Shown here: one piece after another, positions 11,501 to 21,839 of the stretch
How positions within the stretch are numbered: the first letter of the stretch is position 1
Layout: each line of letters begins with the position of its first letter
Assembly (NCBI GenBank): GCA_021495925.1
Contig: JAKEKT010000075.1
Location: forward strand, 62,001-126,000
Reading direction: 5' to 3'
DNA: 64,000 nucleotides
Source of the DNA: Diplodia intermedia
Lineage: Eukaryota; Ascomycota; Dothideomycetes; Botryosphaeriales; Botryosphaeriaceae
Position numbers and translations under genes: made by a program
Notes under the pieces: model-generated
What the model was told of the DNA's origin: nothing
What the model saw: only the letters and a program-made list of their open reading frames with translations
The model's database searches: none

Positions 11501-12802
11501 ATGCGGGATGCCCCTGCGGGTCTCGCAATTGCCCGATATAGCGAGCCTGCAGTAGTTGAAGCACGCGAGCCAAAAGGCGCGCTTCAGAAGAGGAATATCC
11601 CGCTTGCTTCGACGAAGGCTGCCCCCGCGCCGAACCGACGAAGCGCGCCTGCGGGCATTCCGGCTACCTCGAATCGCGCATCAATCACGCCTGCTCTCAG
11701 CCGTTCCCTGTCCAATGACTCGGATGCTTCTGACAGTAGCTTCAAAAGACAGCGCCGTGCATCTCCGTCTTATGCGGAGGGCAGATACTCGATGCGGCGG
11801 AGTATGCGTTCTGGACCATCACCGAGATCTCACGCGCCTGCTGCTGCTGCCCCAACTCTGCGAGCAGCTCCGCCTACCGCGGCTGCTGCACCCCGGTCCT
11901 CGAGACTGAGTATTCGGTCATTGTCCCCGACCGGCTCCCTCTTCGGCAAACGGAAACCGATGATCAACAACCAAGAGGCCTCATACCCCACTTTGCGGAC
12001 ACAAGGTCCGCCGCCTGCCAAACCATCCAGATTTTCCAAAGGCAAGGCTTCGGATAAAGACTCACCTAAGTTGGGTTCATCGCGCTTCCAGTCGCGCTAC
12101 GAAGACTCCAGCGATGACGAAGATGGTGGCAGGCTGCCAACCTTCCGTTCCCGTTTCGCGGATTCAGATGACGAGGACGACGTCACTGAAGTCCCGTCTG
12201 GACTGAGGCCTGTGCGGGGTATCCCGCGACGTGCTGATGATGACGGAGACTCGACTGAGCTTGAGGATGAACTAAGCGATACGGAGGGCCCGTCATCACC
12301 ACCTCAGAAGGCCAAAGGTGCTGCGGTTGCCACCAACGGTAACACCAACGGTGCAACAGCAGAGCTCAAAAGTTCTTTGCGCGAGGGCAAGTCAGCTACG
12401 GATGTTCCAGTTAGCCCAATCCGGAAAGAGAAACGTGGGTTTTTCGGTCTGGGCAAGAAACGTCGCGACTCTGCAGACGTGCCCCCAAAGACGCCTCCAG
12501 AGACCGCCGCCCCTGGGGCGGCCAGCTCGCCACGCGCTAAGCTTCAGCGACGCGATTCCCATGGCCGTCGCACATCAGAATCATGGCCCCTTCCGCCTGC
12601 AATTCCGGACGAGGACCCCAGCACGGCGGCTGGACGGCCTACGACTTCTGACGGCTCGCCAACAAAACCGCGCCTTAGCAAGCGACAGAGCACTGGAGGG
12701 GAGACCGCCGAATCAGAGCCAGCAGGCAACGTTGCCATTGGGCGCAGCGGCAAGAAGAAGAAATTCCCGATGCTGAGAAAGGCGTTCCGCCTCAAGGATT
12801 GA
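8567..12802 (+). CDS. Large disordered Ser/Pro-rich protein, possibly eisosome (Seg1-like)
   Basis: Exons 8567..8602 and 8678..12802 (75-nt intron) give 1386 residues. The tiny first exon encodes MFRSRRRATSNP; exon 2 continues PPNRYTSAP and then a conserved-looking helix-prone block (AASQAFLKNANSNASLSSAA, then SVGSIQTKRMQRR). The rest is low complexity: Ser/Pro-rich with many basic phospho-site-like patches (RKSMRTSMR, YSMRRSMRS), acidic DDEDD clusters, and a basic C-terminus KKKKFPMLRKAFRLKD that could bind membrane. No globular domain was recognised. The MFR(R) start, an Ala/Ser-rich N-terminal block and a disordered body recall fungal Seg1-type eisosome scaffolds, but this is an impression from memory. 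The gene model is firm; the function is not. Confidence 0.8.
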
Positions 12803-14057
12803 GGAATCTAAACGTAATTCATATCCGCGGCCTCTAAACCGCGGTTAATCTAACTCTTCCCGGCTCTGCATAATTGCAATACATCCGGAGCCCGGGGCCG
12901 TTCATTTACATTCAGACTTTTGTTTAATGTGTTCGATATCCATGTCTTCGATCATTTCGACTGCCGTCCTCTCTTTACTTTTCCTTTTTCTTTCTTCACC
13001 ACACCTTCATTTTTCTGCGAGGCGGACGGAGACGGAGTTCTGATACCAAAGAGTGGGCATCTGTTGTGGGATTAGACGAGTGGTTTGGCGTTCTTCGCGA
13101 ATTTCTCCTTTATTTTCTGGCAAACCGCCGTCCGCACCTGTCGCTTTCGAAAGCGTCGTGCTATTACGCCCTTTCCTCCTACCTCATCATAACATTACGT
13201 CTCTCCTACATTTTTCTTTGCAATAATGACGGGCTTCTCATATGAGGCCTGTAATGTTTTTCTTTCCGAGCTTTCCTGATACCCGCGAAACACACGATAC
13301 CCGCGGATCCTGTCCCTCGCGCATGAAGGACTGCTGTTTCCTCTCTTGCTTTTTCCCTTTTTTTTCTTTGGTTTAGTTCCTTGTGCATGTGTCATGGCTA
13401 GATACCGAAAGCTGCGCGTGGCTTGCAGCTGCTGAAATGCGAATTCCCGAAAGGGTCATTGTGCCCGATGTTCTACTTGCCTTCTGGAAGTTCGTTCCTT
13501 TGGTGACATATTTGATATTGTGAATTTCTTTCTAATTGTTTAGGCCTTTGACATCAAAGATGCTTGACCAACCAGTTGCGTTGATCGTATCCCAGTAAGC
13601 ATGCATGCCACGCGAGAGGCCTTATTGAGTGGTACTCGTTAACACCGCAAACAGACCTCGCCTTTCCGGTGCTAATTAGTGCGAAGGCGAGGAAAATTTT
13701 ACCTAATGAGTGCCTGTAATTCTACGAGGATCTTTGAGGGCTACAGGCACGATTCTACGACCACTAGCGTAAGCAAAGTTTGGGCTTCCCAGAATAAAAG
13801 ATGACTGCATATCCTGCTAGGGCATGGCAGATCAGGCTGGCCGTGCTCCGCCATGATTGGCGACTCCCAGCCTCCGTTACACAGAAAAAGCCACTTCACG
13901 CAGGCAGTCGTGGATACAACTGCATAGCCCCGTTCTGCAGCTCCGCCTCAGCCTCGCTCGCACGCATATAACAAGGCAGCCTACTCGCACAAAGCCGTTC
14001 AGGAGACCATCAGCCTCGGCCTTGCTGTACCACAACCAGCCCACCAACACAGCGACC
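12803..14057. other. Intergenic region
   Basis: 3' UTR-like T-rich DNA (12,950-13,400), then the promoter of the membrane-protein gene. A 9-bp perfect inverted repeat (13656-13664 with 13684-13692, 19-nt loop) is the only structure noticed. The open frame extending upstream to 13857 begins with TTG and is not used. Confidence 0.55.
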
Positions 14058-15608
14058 ATGGTTAACGCTTTCACCCCCAGCTGCACCCTCCCGCCCGAGG
14101 GTACGAATTTCGTCTCCGCACCACCCGTACGCGGCACCCTCGGCATCATTTGGTCCTGCCTGAGCATCTTCGTTCTTTGCACGTGGTCGGTCTACCGTCC
14201 AAATGTGCCGAGTCAGACCGAGCCCCAGAACAAGAAACAAAAGTTCAGGAGACAATGCTATCTCCTGAAACGCCAGATGATGTTCGCTCTCAGAATGCTG
14301 TTCGTTCCTGAATGGGAGATGTCTTCTGCCATTATCCAGTTGATGTCAGCCCTTCACACTTCCAAACTCGCGAAGAAAAACGACAAGGCATGGTCTCTTG
14401 CAGACAGTTTTCTGCTCGATATGGGAGGGTTTGCAATCCGCTTCTCGGACGCCTTGGGGACACCGCGAACAGCCTCCAGTGCTCCCGCGCTTCTTGACAG
14501 CATGTCTGGAAATACTACAGAGGGTGGCCGCACCGATGGAAGAACTGAAAACCGCACCAGTGGGGTTTTTGGGGCTATGGAGTCAGCAGAAATGGTAGAT
14601 CCAACCGATGAGTCGAGCATAGATGGGGGACCATGCGAATATATTTGGCGAAGACTATTCCGAGCTCAGGAAAAGGAAGCTGAAAGCATGGGACCAAACG
14701 GACTTTGTCTGTCCATTGAAAACCAGGCTGTTGTCAGAGCGACGATCAAACAATACCTGGATGGACAGCGCAAGATTTCAGAAGTATGGCAGAGGTCAGC
14801 TTTTTTCTTCCAGTTCAATGCGTGGGTCCTCAATGGAACCCAAGCAGAATACGCAGCACAAAAGGGTATAATCGAACAAATGCCCCGACTTTCCACGACA
14901 ACCTTAATGGCTTGGGATAGAGGAAATATGCTCGTCAAATCCCTGGCCATCCTTCAGGTACTATGGCTCATCGCGCAAATCTCAGTTCGGGCGTATAACA
15001 ACCTTCCGTCAACTCAGCTCGAAATCCTAACGCTTGCTTATGCTGCATCTGCACTTCTCATCTATATATTCCTTTGGGAGAAACCACAAGAAGTCATGAC
15101 CTCGAAAACAGTAGGAGCACGCAAATTCGCCACAGCCGAGGAGTTGGGATCAATCTTGGACCTAAGCTCTGACGATTCGGCGAGCTCTCGATGTACACCA
15201 TGGATGTCTACTTGTGCAGCTCATCCTACTAGCCCTGCGAGAACTGGCCCATCTGGCGAACAATTCATAGGAGCATCAGTTGTTGCTTTCTTCTTTGGGT
15301 CAATCCATCTGATCGCTTGGAATTTTGCATTCCCAACATCTGTCGAAAGGCTGCTCTGGAGAATGGCTTCGTTGGTCACAACCGGCCTTCCAATAAGCAC
15401 CTTCCTCCTACTTGCTTCTTTGAATGCTTTATTCGGACAGTTTTCACTAATAATCGAAATCGTCTTTGGTCTTTTGGGTGGTGTAATGGCAGTTTCTTAT
15501 ATACTTGCGCGATTGTTTATTATGGTCGAAGCATTCCGCACGTTATGTTTCCTTCCGGCAGAAGCGTTTCAGTCAACCTGGGCGACGAACGTACCACACA
15601 TTGGATGA
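14058..15608 (+). CDS. Fungal multi-pass membrane protein of unknown function
   Basis: Single exon, 516 residues from ATG 14058 (ACCATGG context); the longer frame to 13857 would need a TTG. Near the N-terminus a conserved-looking segment RGTLGIIWSCLSIFVLCTWS precedes RPNVP. Mid-protein are two hydrophobic spans around LAILQVLWLIAQ and TLAYAASALLIYIFLW, the latter followed by EKPQEV. The C-terminal third has about four more (VVAFFFGSIHLIAW, LPISTFLLLASL, FGLLGGVMAVSYIL) and ends FRTLCFLPAEAFQSTWATNVP. The layout matches an uncharacterised family common in filamentous ascomycetes. No catalytic or transport motif was seen. It converges on the lipase gene, with 108 nt between stops. Confidence 0.8.
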   Translation: MVNAFTPSCTLPPEGTNFVSAPPVRGTLGIIWSCLSIFVLCTWSVYRPNVPSQTEPQNKKQKFRRQCYLLKRQMMFALRMLFVPEWEMSSAIIQLMSALHTSKLAKKNDKAWSLADSFLLDMGGFAIRFSDALGTPRTASSAPALLDSMSGNTTEGGRTDGRTENRTSGVFGAMESAEMVDPTDESSIDGGPCEYIWRRLFRAQEKEAESMGPNGLCLSIENQAVVRATIKQYLDGQRKISEVWQRSAFFFQFNAWVLNGTQAEYAAQKGIIEQMPRLSTTTLMAWDRGNMLVKSLAILQVLWLIAQISVRAYNNLPSTQLEILTLAYAASALLIYIFLWEKPQEVMTSKTVGARKFATAEELGSILDLSSDDSASSRCTPWMSTCAAHPTSPARTGPSGEQFIGASVVAFFFGSIHLIAWNFAFPTSVERLLWRMASLVTTGLPISTFLLLASLNALFGQFSLIIEIVFGLLGGVMAVSYILARLFIMVEAFRTLCFLPAEAFQSTWATNVPHIG

Positions 15609-15716
15609 ATGGTTTTCAATGCCTCACTAAGATAGTAGCAATGGAATCACATCTCTGCCACGCAATCACGTTCTCGCCCCTTTCCAACACTCCAGCACTC
15701 CGCCTCAGCAAAACCT

Positions 15717-17359
15717 CTACGCCGTCTGATACCCCTCCGTCACCCAGTCCAGCACAAAATTCGACTCCTCCAAATACGCCCCCTCCTCCGCCCTCAACCC
15801 CGCCAGCGTCCGATTCCGACACCCCTTCTCCACCGGCACGCCCCTAAACCTGTCCTCCACCCAATCCAACCACACGCGCTGCCCCGCATACATCACCGGC
15901 ACATGCGTGACGCCCTCAAACGTCACGACCTCGACCGCGCTCTCGGGATTCGCCGCGCACGCCCTCCGCACGCTCTCGGCCGTCTGCGCCGGCACCACGA
16001 TCGGGTCCCCGGTCCCCTGCAGCACCAGCAACGGCGCGCCGCCGACGTCCGCGCCCACGTAATCCGTCGCCGCCGCGAACGCCCGCGCCGCCCAGTGGTC
16101 GGCAATGTCGGGCCGCACCCACTCGGTATCCCCGGCGCCGCTCGCGTCGCCGCCCGCGAACAGCTCCGTCGCGACGCTGCTGCACCCGCCCACGTCCCGC
16201 AGCAGCCCGAACCGCGCCAGCCCCGCCGCCGTGAAGAGCTCGCCCGCGGGCACCCCCGGGTACAGCGCGCGGATGCCGTGCGCGACGTTCGCCGCCAGCG
16301 AGCGCGTCGCCGCCCCCGCCGCGCCGACCAGCGCCAGGTAGTGGGCGCCCGACGGCGCGGGCGAGCCCGCGACCGCGCCCAGGTACCCCGGGAAGGTGGA
16401 GGGGGCGGCTGCGGCGACGGCGGCCGCGGCGGACCACGCGGCGCCGCCGCCTTGCGAGTGCCCGACGACGACGTGGTGCGTGGAGAGGGATGGGAAGGCG
16501 GCTTGCGCGGCGCGGACGCCGTGGAGGATGTCGAGCGCGTGAGAGGGGTTGGAGAGGTACGGGTGGAGGATGCGGTTGGGGTTGTCGGCGCTGGCGGCTT
16601 CTTCTTCTTCTTCTTCTTCGTCTCCTTCTTCTTCTTCGCTTTGGTGGGAGGAAGAGGATGACGGGGCGGGTTTGATGGTGGAGATGCCCAGGCCGGCGTA
16701 GTCGGGCGCCACGACGACGTAGCCCTGCAGCGCCATGGTGTAGGGCCCGGCGAACTGGTACCAGAGGTTGCGGATGTGCGAGGGTCCGCATTCGGGCAGC
16801 ACGCCGGACGTGCCGTGGCCCCAGCCGATGACGGGGAGGCCGGTGACGTTGGGGAAGGTGCGGGGGAGGTACGGCCAGAGGACGTAGGCGGAGGCGGGGA
16901 TGTTGGTGCCGTTGATGGTCGTGGTTTGGTAGATTATCCGTGAGAGCGAGACGGCGGCCGGGAGCGTGTAGAGGGAGGTGTTGGTCACGTTTTCGACGGC
17001 GAAGACGGTTCCGGCGGGGATGGAGGAGGTCCAGTTGATATTACTAGGGAGATGGTAGAAACTGCGTTCGGATACGTACGTCAACAAGGATGCAGGGAGG
17101 AAGTGAAGAAGGGATGGTTGACGAACGGGTCATCGGCGACGGATTGAGTTGCCCAGTTACTGCGCTCAAAGTTGAGTGCAATTTCGACATTGTTTGCAGT
17201 GATGTTACTGATGCCGGCTTTGGCGATTTGCTCGGCGGAGAGCTTGTAGGACGAAGCGAAATCCTGACATTGAGGCCCGGGAATGGCGGAGATCTGCTGG
17301 CAGGCGACGAGGGGCGCGAGGAGGACAACCGTCCACCATGGCATGGTGAGAGAGATCAT
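15717..17359 (-). CDS. Secreted lipase-like alpha/beta hydrolase
   Basis: Exons complement(15717..17061, 17127..17359), 65-nt intron, 525 residues. The join reads SVADDPFYHLP, using a GTTCGT donor. The N-terminus MISLTMPWWTVVLLAPLVAC is a good signal peptide; the second Met (17344) would also do. Family signatures of fungal secretory lipases appear in order: GWGHGTSG, VVVAPDYAGLG, nucleophile elbow GHSQGG (Ser near residue 280), LQGTGDPIV with the acid, and THVPVMYAG with the His. Such enzymes hydrolyse ester lipids outside the cell. Oddly, a run of glutamates sits between DYAGLG and the elbow, encoded by a (TTC)n-type microsatellite. The last third is very GC-rich. The product class is secure; the substrate is not. 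Confidence 0.88.
16597..16641. repeat. TTC-type microsatellite inside the lipase coding region
   Basis: Near-pure trinucleotide repeat on the plus strand, read in the minus-strand gene as two Glu-rich runs split by GDE. It keeps the frame and lengthens an acidic loop. Confidence 0.8.
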
Positions 17360-18146
17360 TGTTGTACGTTGATGCCAATGCACTATGCCCTTCGCCTTGC
17401 ACAACACTCTATTGGCGGTGAGCTGTGGGCCTTCCGCGGTGACAGACACCAAATCCGGAGATGTTAATGCAAACGAGGCGCAACTCCTGACGACCAACTT
17501 ATAGATGTAGTAGGCTTACGCCAAGACACAGACCGACAAGCCCGAAAAGGCGGAGACGGAGACTGGAACAACACAGTTCATTTCCTCAGTAGGAACTAGT
17601 GCAAAGGCGCCCCGCACCGCCGCAAGGCAGCCGCACTAAAAGACCGGCCGTGGGCCATGACGGCATTGGGTGCGGTACTTGGCTCCCCCACAACGAAAGT
17701 CTACGCAGGTCCTGTTTTTGATTCGTTGATTCCGGCTCCCAAAGAACCGAATTTAGTGAACTACCGGAAAAGTAGCGATGATCGTACACCCCGCACGACC
17801 TGAGCCTTGATGCCTGAGACCTGTCCGCATCTCGTGCGTGACTGTCGCGCAATCACGTCGTGCAACTCTGTAAAACAAAACAAAACATTCATTGGATATA
17901 TTAGATTGAGTGCGCCCAAAATGCCCCATTCGACGATGACATCAGTGAGAAAACGCCCCCATGTCAGGGGCCGGCACCAGCACGCCTTAGCCCCCACGTT
18001 GCCAAAAGGAGTAAGCCGACGTCAGCAGCGTTGCCGAGAGGCTGGGGCTGCATGTGACTCCCAAGTAAGTAAAAGAAGCCCATCCAAAGGGCGTTGTAGC
18101 AGTGACTTTTTTCTCTCCCTCAATTGTGCGCTCAGCGGACTGATGC
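17360..18146. other. Intergenic region
   Basis: Promoter side of the lipase gene and 3' flank of the small gene at 18147. No gene, repeat or RNA was recognised. Confidence 0.55.
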
Positions 18147-18565
18147 CTAGCCCATCAGGCGGGTTGCATTCATGCGTGGAGCTGCAGGCAAAATGTTAGC
18201 CCTACAAGGGCGCACAACTCGCAGCCTTGGTGCTACGTACCGGAGGACAGCAGGTCGACGTTCATTGGCCTCTTGGGCGACGAGTTGCGCGACGAGGAGC
18301 GGGACGAGGAGGGCTCGGAGGGTGCCTTGCTTTGCTCGGCGGCCTCCCCTTGCCTTGCGCGAGACTCCTCGTGGCCATCCTCGCTTGCGGCACGGCGTGT
18401 CGGAGGGTGGGGTTCGATGATCTGGGGGCCGCGTTCCTTGTACAGGGTGGTGGATGAGGAATAGACGGAGGAGCGCGGGTTGTAGGCGTAGGAGGTGGGC
18501 TCGGCAGCCGTCAGGAAGCTAGCTTCGAGGGAGCCGTAGAAGCGGAAGGGCATCTGGGGAATCAT
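18147..18565 (-). CDS. Small hypothetical protein
   Basis: Model complement(18147..18181, 18241..18565), 119 residues; the second Met (18553) may be the real start. Exon 1 encodes MPFRFYGSLEASFLTAAEPT, a Tyr/Ser segment, then a charged disordered region (RRAASEDGHEESRARQGEAA) and a Ser/Arg tail (SSSRSSSRNSSPKRP). A GTACGT donor at 18240 and the acceptor CTGCAG give the C-terminus MNATRLMG; another acceptor at TTGTAG would give a different short tail. I recognise no domain. It lies divergent to the Zn2Cys6 regulator, about 770 nt away. Confidence 0.45.
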
Positions 18566-19330
18566 GGCGGCGGCGTGATTGGACGAGATGTGATGAAGAC
18601 GGATTGGATGGAAAGCTGGTCAAGACGGAGCAGGCTGGTGTCTGAAGCAAAAAGGCAATGCTGTCCACCCGAAGGCCATTATATACACTCTGGCGCATGT
18701 TGCTCAAGCTGGGGGTGCAAAGATAGATGTTCCAATTCTGGACGCGGGCCCACGCATGATGGCGCTCAGCTGGGTCAGTCAGCAATGGCACACCGCTGGC
18801 GGATTGCAAAACGTGCGGCTACGATTCGCCAGGTGTGCGGAGAATATCGAGGCTTGGTGGTGGTAGGGCTGTGGTGTGTAAGCAGTCTGGCGGCGGGCTG
18901 AGGGCCAGCGAGGCCGGCATGTGCGGGCCGAGCGGGAGCTGCCCGTTTGCCTGACGGCTGTGTCTTGCTGTGCTGCTGTGCGTGTAGCTGTGGCGAAAGC
19001 GGCCAGTACTTTGCGCTCAGCCTGGCAGCCGCAGCCTAGGTGCCCGGCAGGCTGCGGAATATACGGCGGACCGCAGCCACCGCCCGCGTCATCCGATCCG
19101 CCCCACCACTGCGACACACTCCCCAACTCCGATCGAATTCCGTGCGTTGCGGATTGCGCTGCAGGATTCCCAGCCCCTGTCACGCAATCGCCGTGTCGCT
19201 CGCTCGAATCGCCTCCTCCCAGCGTTATGTAGAGGCCGACCTCGTTCCCGCTTCTCACCCTTTCCGCGTTTTCCTGTCTCTCCGTCTCCTGGAAACGCCG
19301 TCTTGAAACCGGCCACACTGCGACATCAAC
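18566..19330. other. Divergent promoter region of the Zn2Cys6 regulator
   Basis: About 765 nt between the small minus-strand gene and the regulator start, pyrimidine-rich in the last 100 nt before ATG 19331. Minus-strand open frames that continue into the regulator are its antisense shadow. Confidence 0.55.
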
Positions 19331-21755
19331 ATGACTCGATTCTCGATACCCAAGCAGCTCAACAGAGACTTTGAGACCCCCAGGCTCAACCCCTCGTATC
19401 GTCGGAATGGGAAGCTGCAGTCGTGTGAACCATGCCGCAAGGGCAAACTCCGCTGCGACCACGTTATGCCGACCTGTGGCCGATGTGCTCGTCGCAACAA
19501 GCAGGACCAATGTGTCTACCACCCCGCTCCCTTGACCCGTACTCGCTCTGCCGCCACCCCCCGCCTGTCTGGGTCTGAGCCTGTGCTCAGCCCCCCGCAA
19601 ACCGCTTCCCCGGAGGCCGCCTCTCCTCGTACTGCTCAGTTGGACTCCCGCACCACCCCGCTGCCCGCTGTCGATGATGATGCAAACGAGACAGAGCTCC
19701 AATGTATTGCGTCGTCGGATGTACGTCACCACGCTGGCTTTCTCGGATCCACCAGCTATTCCGCTGTCCTGACTGAAAACGAGGGTAGCCTGGGTTTGGG
19801 CCAGGATGAGACTGCCTGTCATTCCGGTGCCAACCCCAGAATCAGTCCTGAACACGTCCAAAAAGGCGTTGAGATACTCAGTCTTCTCAAGGACATGCCC
19901 ATCTTTGAGCGCTACATACAGCGATGGTACACCGTTACTCAGGGGTTGATCACCATCGAACCTATCATCAAACAGTGGATGGCCTCGCTATGGTCCGAGT
20001 ATGCAGAGGTGCTTCAAGATCAGAACCTAGAACAGCTCAAAAGGTTGTCAGAGCACGTCTGGCTCAACACCGACCAGAAGCTGCGGAGCGAAAGCGTCAA
20101 GACATCTCGCGAGTGGATTGAGCTGTCGACGGCCAAAAACATCCGGTGGGAGGTTGTGGGTATCATTCTGTGTCTGGTGGGCGTGGTTGCCACAACAATG
20201 CCAGGTAAGCTCGGCTTTACACCACACACCGACCCGAGACAAGACTGACTCTTTGTCAGAGTGGGACCCGCTCTTGGCCTTCAACCGCAGGTACAAGAAC
20301 AAGAGAAGCTTGATCGTTGCCATGTACCGAGCCTCCGACACGTGTCTGAAGTTTTGCGAAGAGACATGCATTCCAAACGACATTGGCATGTGGCTAATGT
20401 ATGAAACCAACTTTATGTATCTTTTCTTGCATGGCGATTCCTGTAAGCTTCTTCCTCAACGAAAGACCAATGATTATTACTGATGCGGGTTATCAGGCTA
20501 TGATAGCTGGCAGAGATCGGGCCGGATAATGAACGCTATCATGGCTCTTGGCTGGCATCAAGAAGTCAACTCAAAGGATCTGCCGTTCTTCCTCGTGGAA
20601 ATCCGAAAAAGACTTGTCGCGTCGGCATTCGCCCATGACAAGTGGCTATCTGCTTTCCTTGGCCGGCCGCCCCGTCTCAGCTACCGCTATTGTGTGGTGC
20701 ATCTTCCCCTGGACCTTACTGATAAGCAATTACTCTCACATGGTCCTGACCTTGAGGCTGCGCTTGCAACTCTTGACAGTGAAGGCTGGTCCAAGGGAAC
20801 ACGGGTCCAAAGAAGGACTTGGACCCGTGCTTGGGTGCAATATTGCGTATGTGCATTTCCATTCGGCTCGATCAGGAACGTATACATGCTGATCTTATAC
20901 TCTAGACAATTAGGGAAGATATCCTGGAGCTCTCCATGGGCGCACAAGCAGGCAACATTGTGGAAAGGGCAAGGTAAGAAGCTCGGCTCAAGCATGATCC
21001 TTAATTTGACTGACAACGACAACGCAGAGAAATTCAGCGCAAAGCAGAGCAAACATGGGACGCACTCCCTGCGTATCTCCGCCAAGAGCCAGAACACATC
21101 TGGAACAACCAAAAGCCTCCTATCGAGTGCCTCTACCTTGTTTTCATCCATATCGAACACCTCTATAATGAATTCCTCCTTCAGCGGGCGCTGATCAAGC
21201 GAGCTGGTGCAGATACGAGGGACCTCCTGCAGGTGGCGGTCAGATTACTCGCGGACATCATCACGGTCGCTGGGAAGCGGGAAGTCCTCGGCGAGTTTCA
21301 AGATGCCTACTTAATGGTAAGCGGCCGTCGATCATTTTTTACACGATGCCTCTCCTGACAATCATGCTATCCAGCTCTCAAGCCCTGGCCTCCCGGCAGC
21401 ATGTGTTGTTGCAGTCGAGCTTCTTCGCCAGGAGCAATATCCACACCAGCCCATTTCCTTTCCGCTCAACCGATCCCAGACCATCCAAGACTTGAGCGTT
21501 TTTGCGAACGCTCTTGCATACGTCCCTGCAGATGAGCCCAGCTCCTCGATATGTGCACAGGGCCGGAAATTCATCAAGCGTATCCTGGATAAGATCCTAA
21601 GCCCAGAATCGCGCAGCGATGTTCACATGGCAGATAATGGATCGTCGTCGGTCAATGTTGACTTCTCAATACCGTTCTCCGGAAACGACGCCGAGTTCAT
21701 GCCCTGGCTGGAGAGCGTTGACTGGGACAGCCAGAGCTGGACCATGTTCAGCTAA
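19331..21755 (+). CDS. Zn2Cys6 fungal transcription factor
   Basis: Six exons: 19331..20204, 20260..20442, 20497..20846, 20906..20973, 21028..21316, 21375..21755; all five introns are 54-59 nt and phases agree, giving 714 residues. The DNA-binding binuclear zinc cluster uses Cys32, 35, 42, 49, 52 and 61 (SCEPCRKGKLRCDHVMPTCG). A Ser/Pro/Thr-rich linker follows, then a helical fungal regulatory region (middle homology type) that includes CYDSWQRSGRIMNAIMALGW and an IPNDIGMWLMYETNF stretch. The end is acidic and aromatic (MPWLESVDWDSQSWTMFS), a plausible activation tail. This layout is typical of regulators of carbon, xenobiotic or secondary metabolism. It converges on the rhodopsin-domain gene 84 nt away and could control the neighbouring P450 genes, though no target site can be shown. 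Confidence 0.92.
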
Positions 21756-21839
21756 TTGGGAATTTATTTCATTATCTCGTCAAGCAACGGGAAAGCTCCG
21801 AAGACGTCTTGACGGCCATCTTGTATTGCCTCCTACGTC

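Noticed and set aside
13857..14057. N-terminal extension of the membrane-protein gene
   Set aside because: Starts at TTG; Arg/Ser-rich and unlike the rest. ATG 14058 has a good context.
15903..16661. Plus-strand 252-codon Arg-rich frame over the lipase
   Set aside because: Antisense shadow in GC-rich coding DNA.
18779..19861. Minus-strand 360-codon frame upstream and over the Zn2Cys6 gene
   Set aside because: Overlaps the zinc-cluster exon; low-complexity product without a family.
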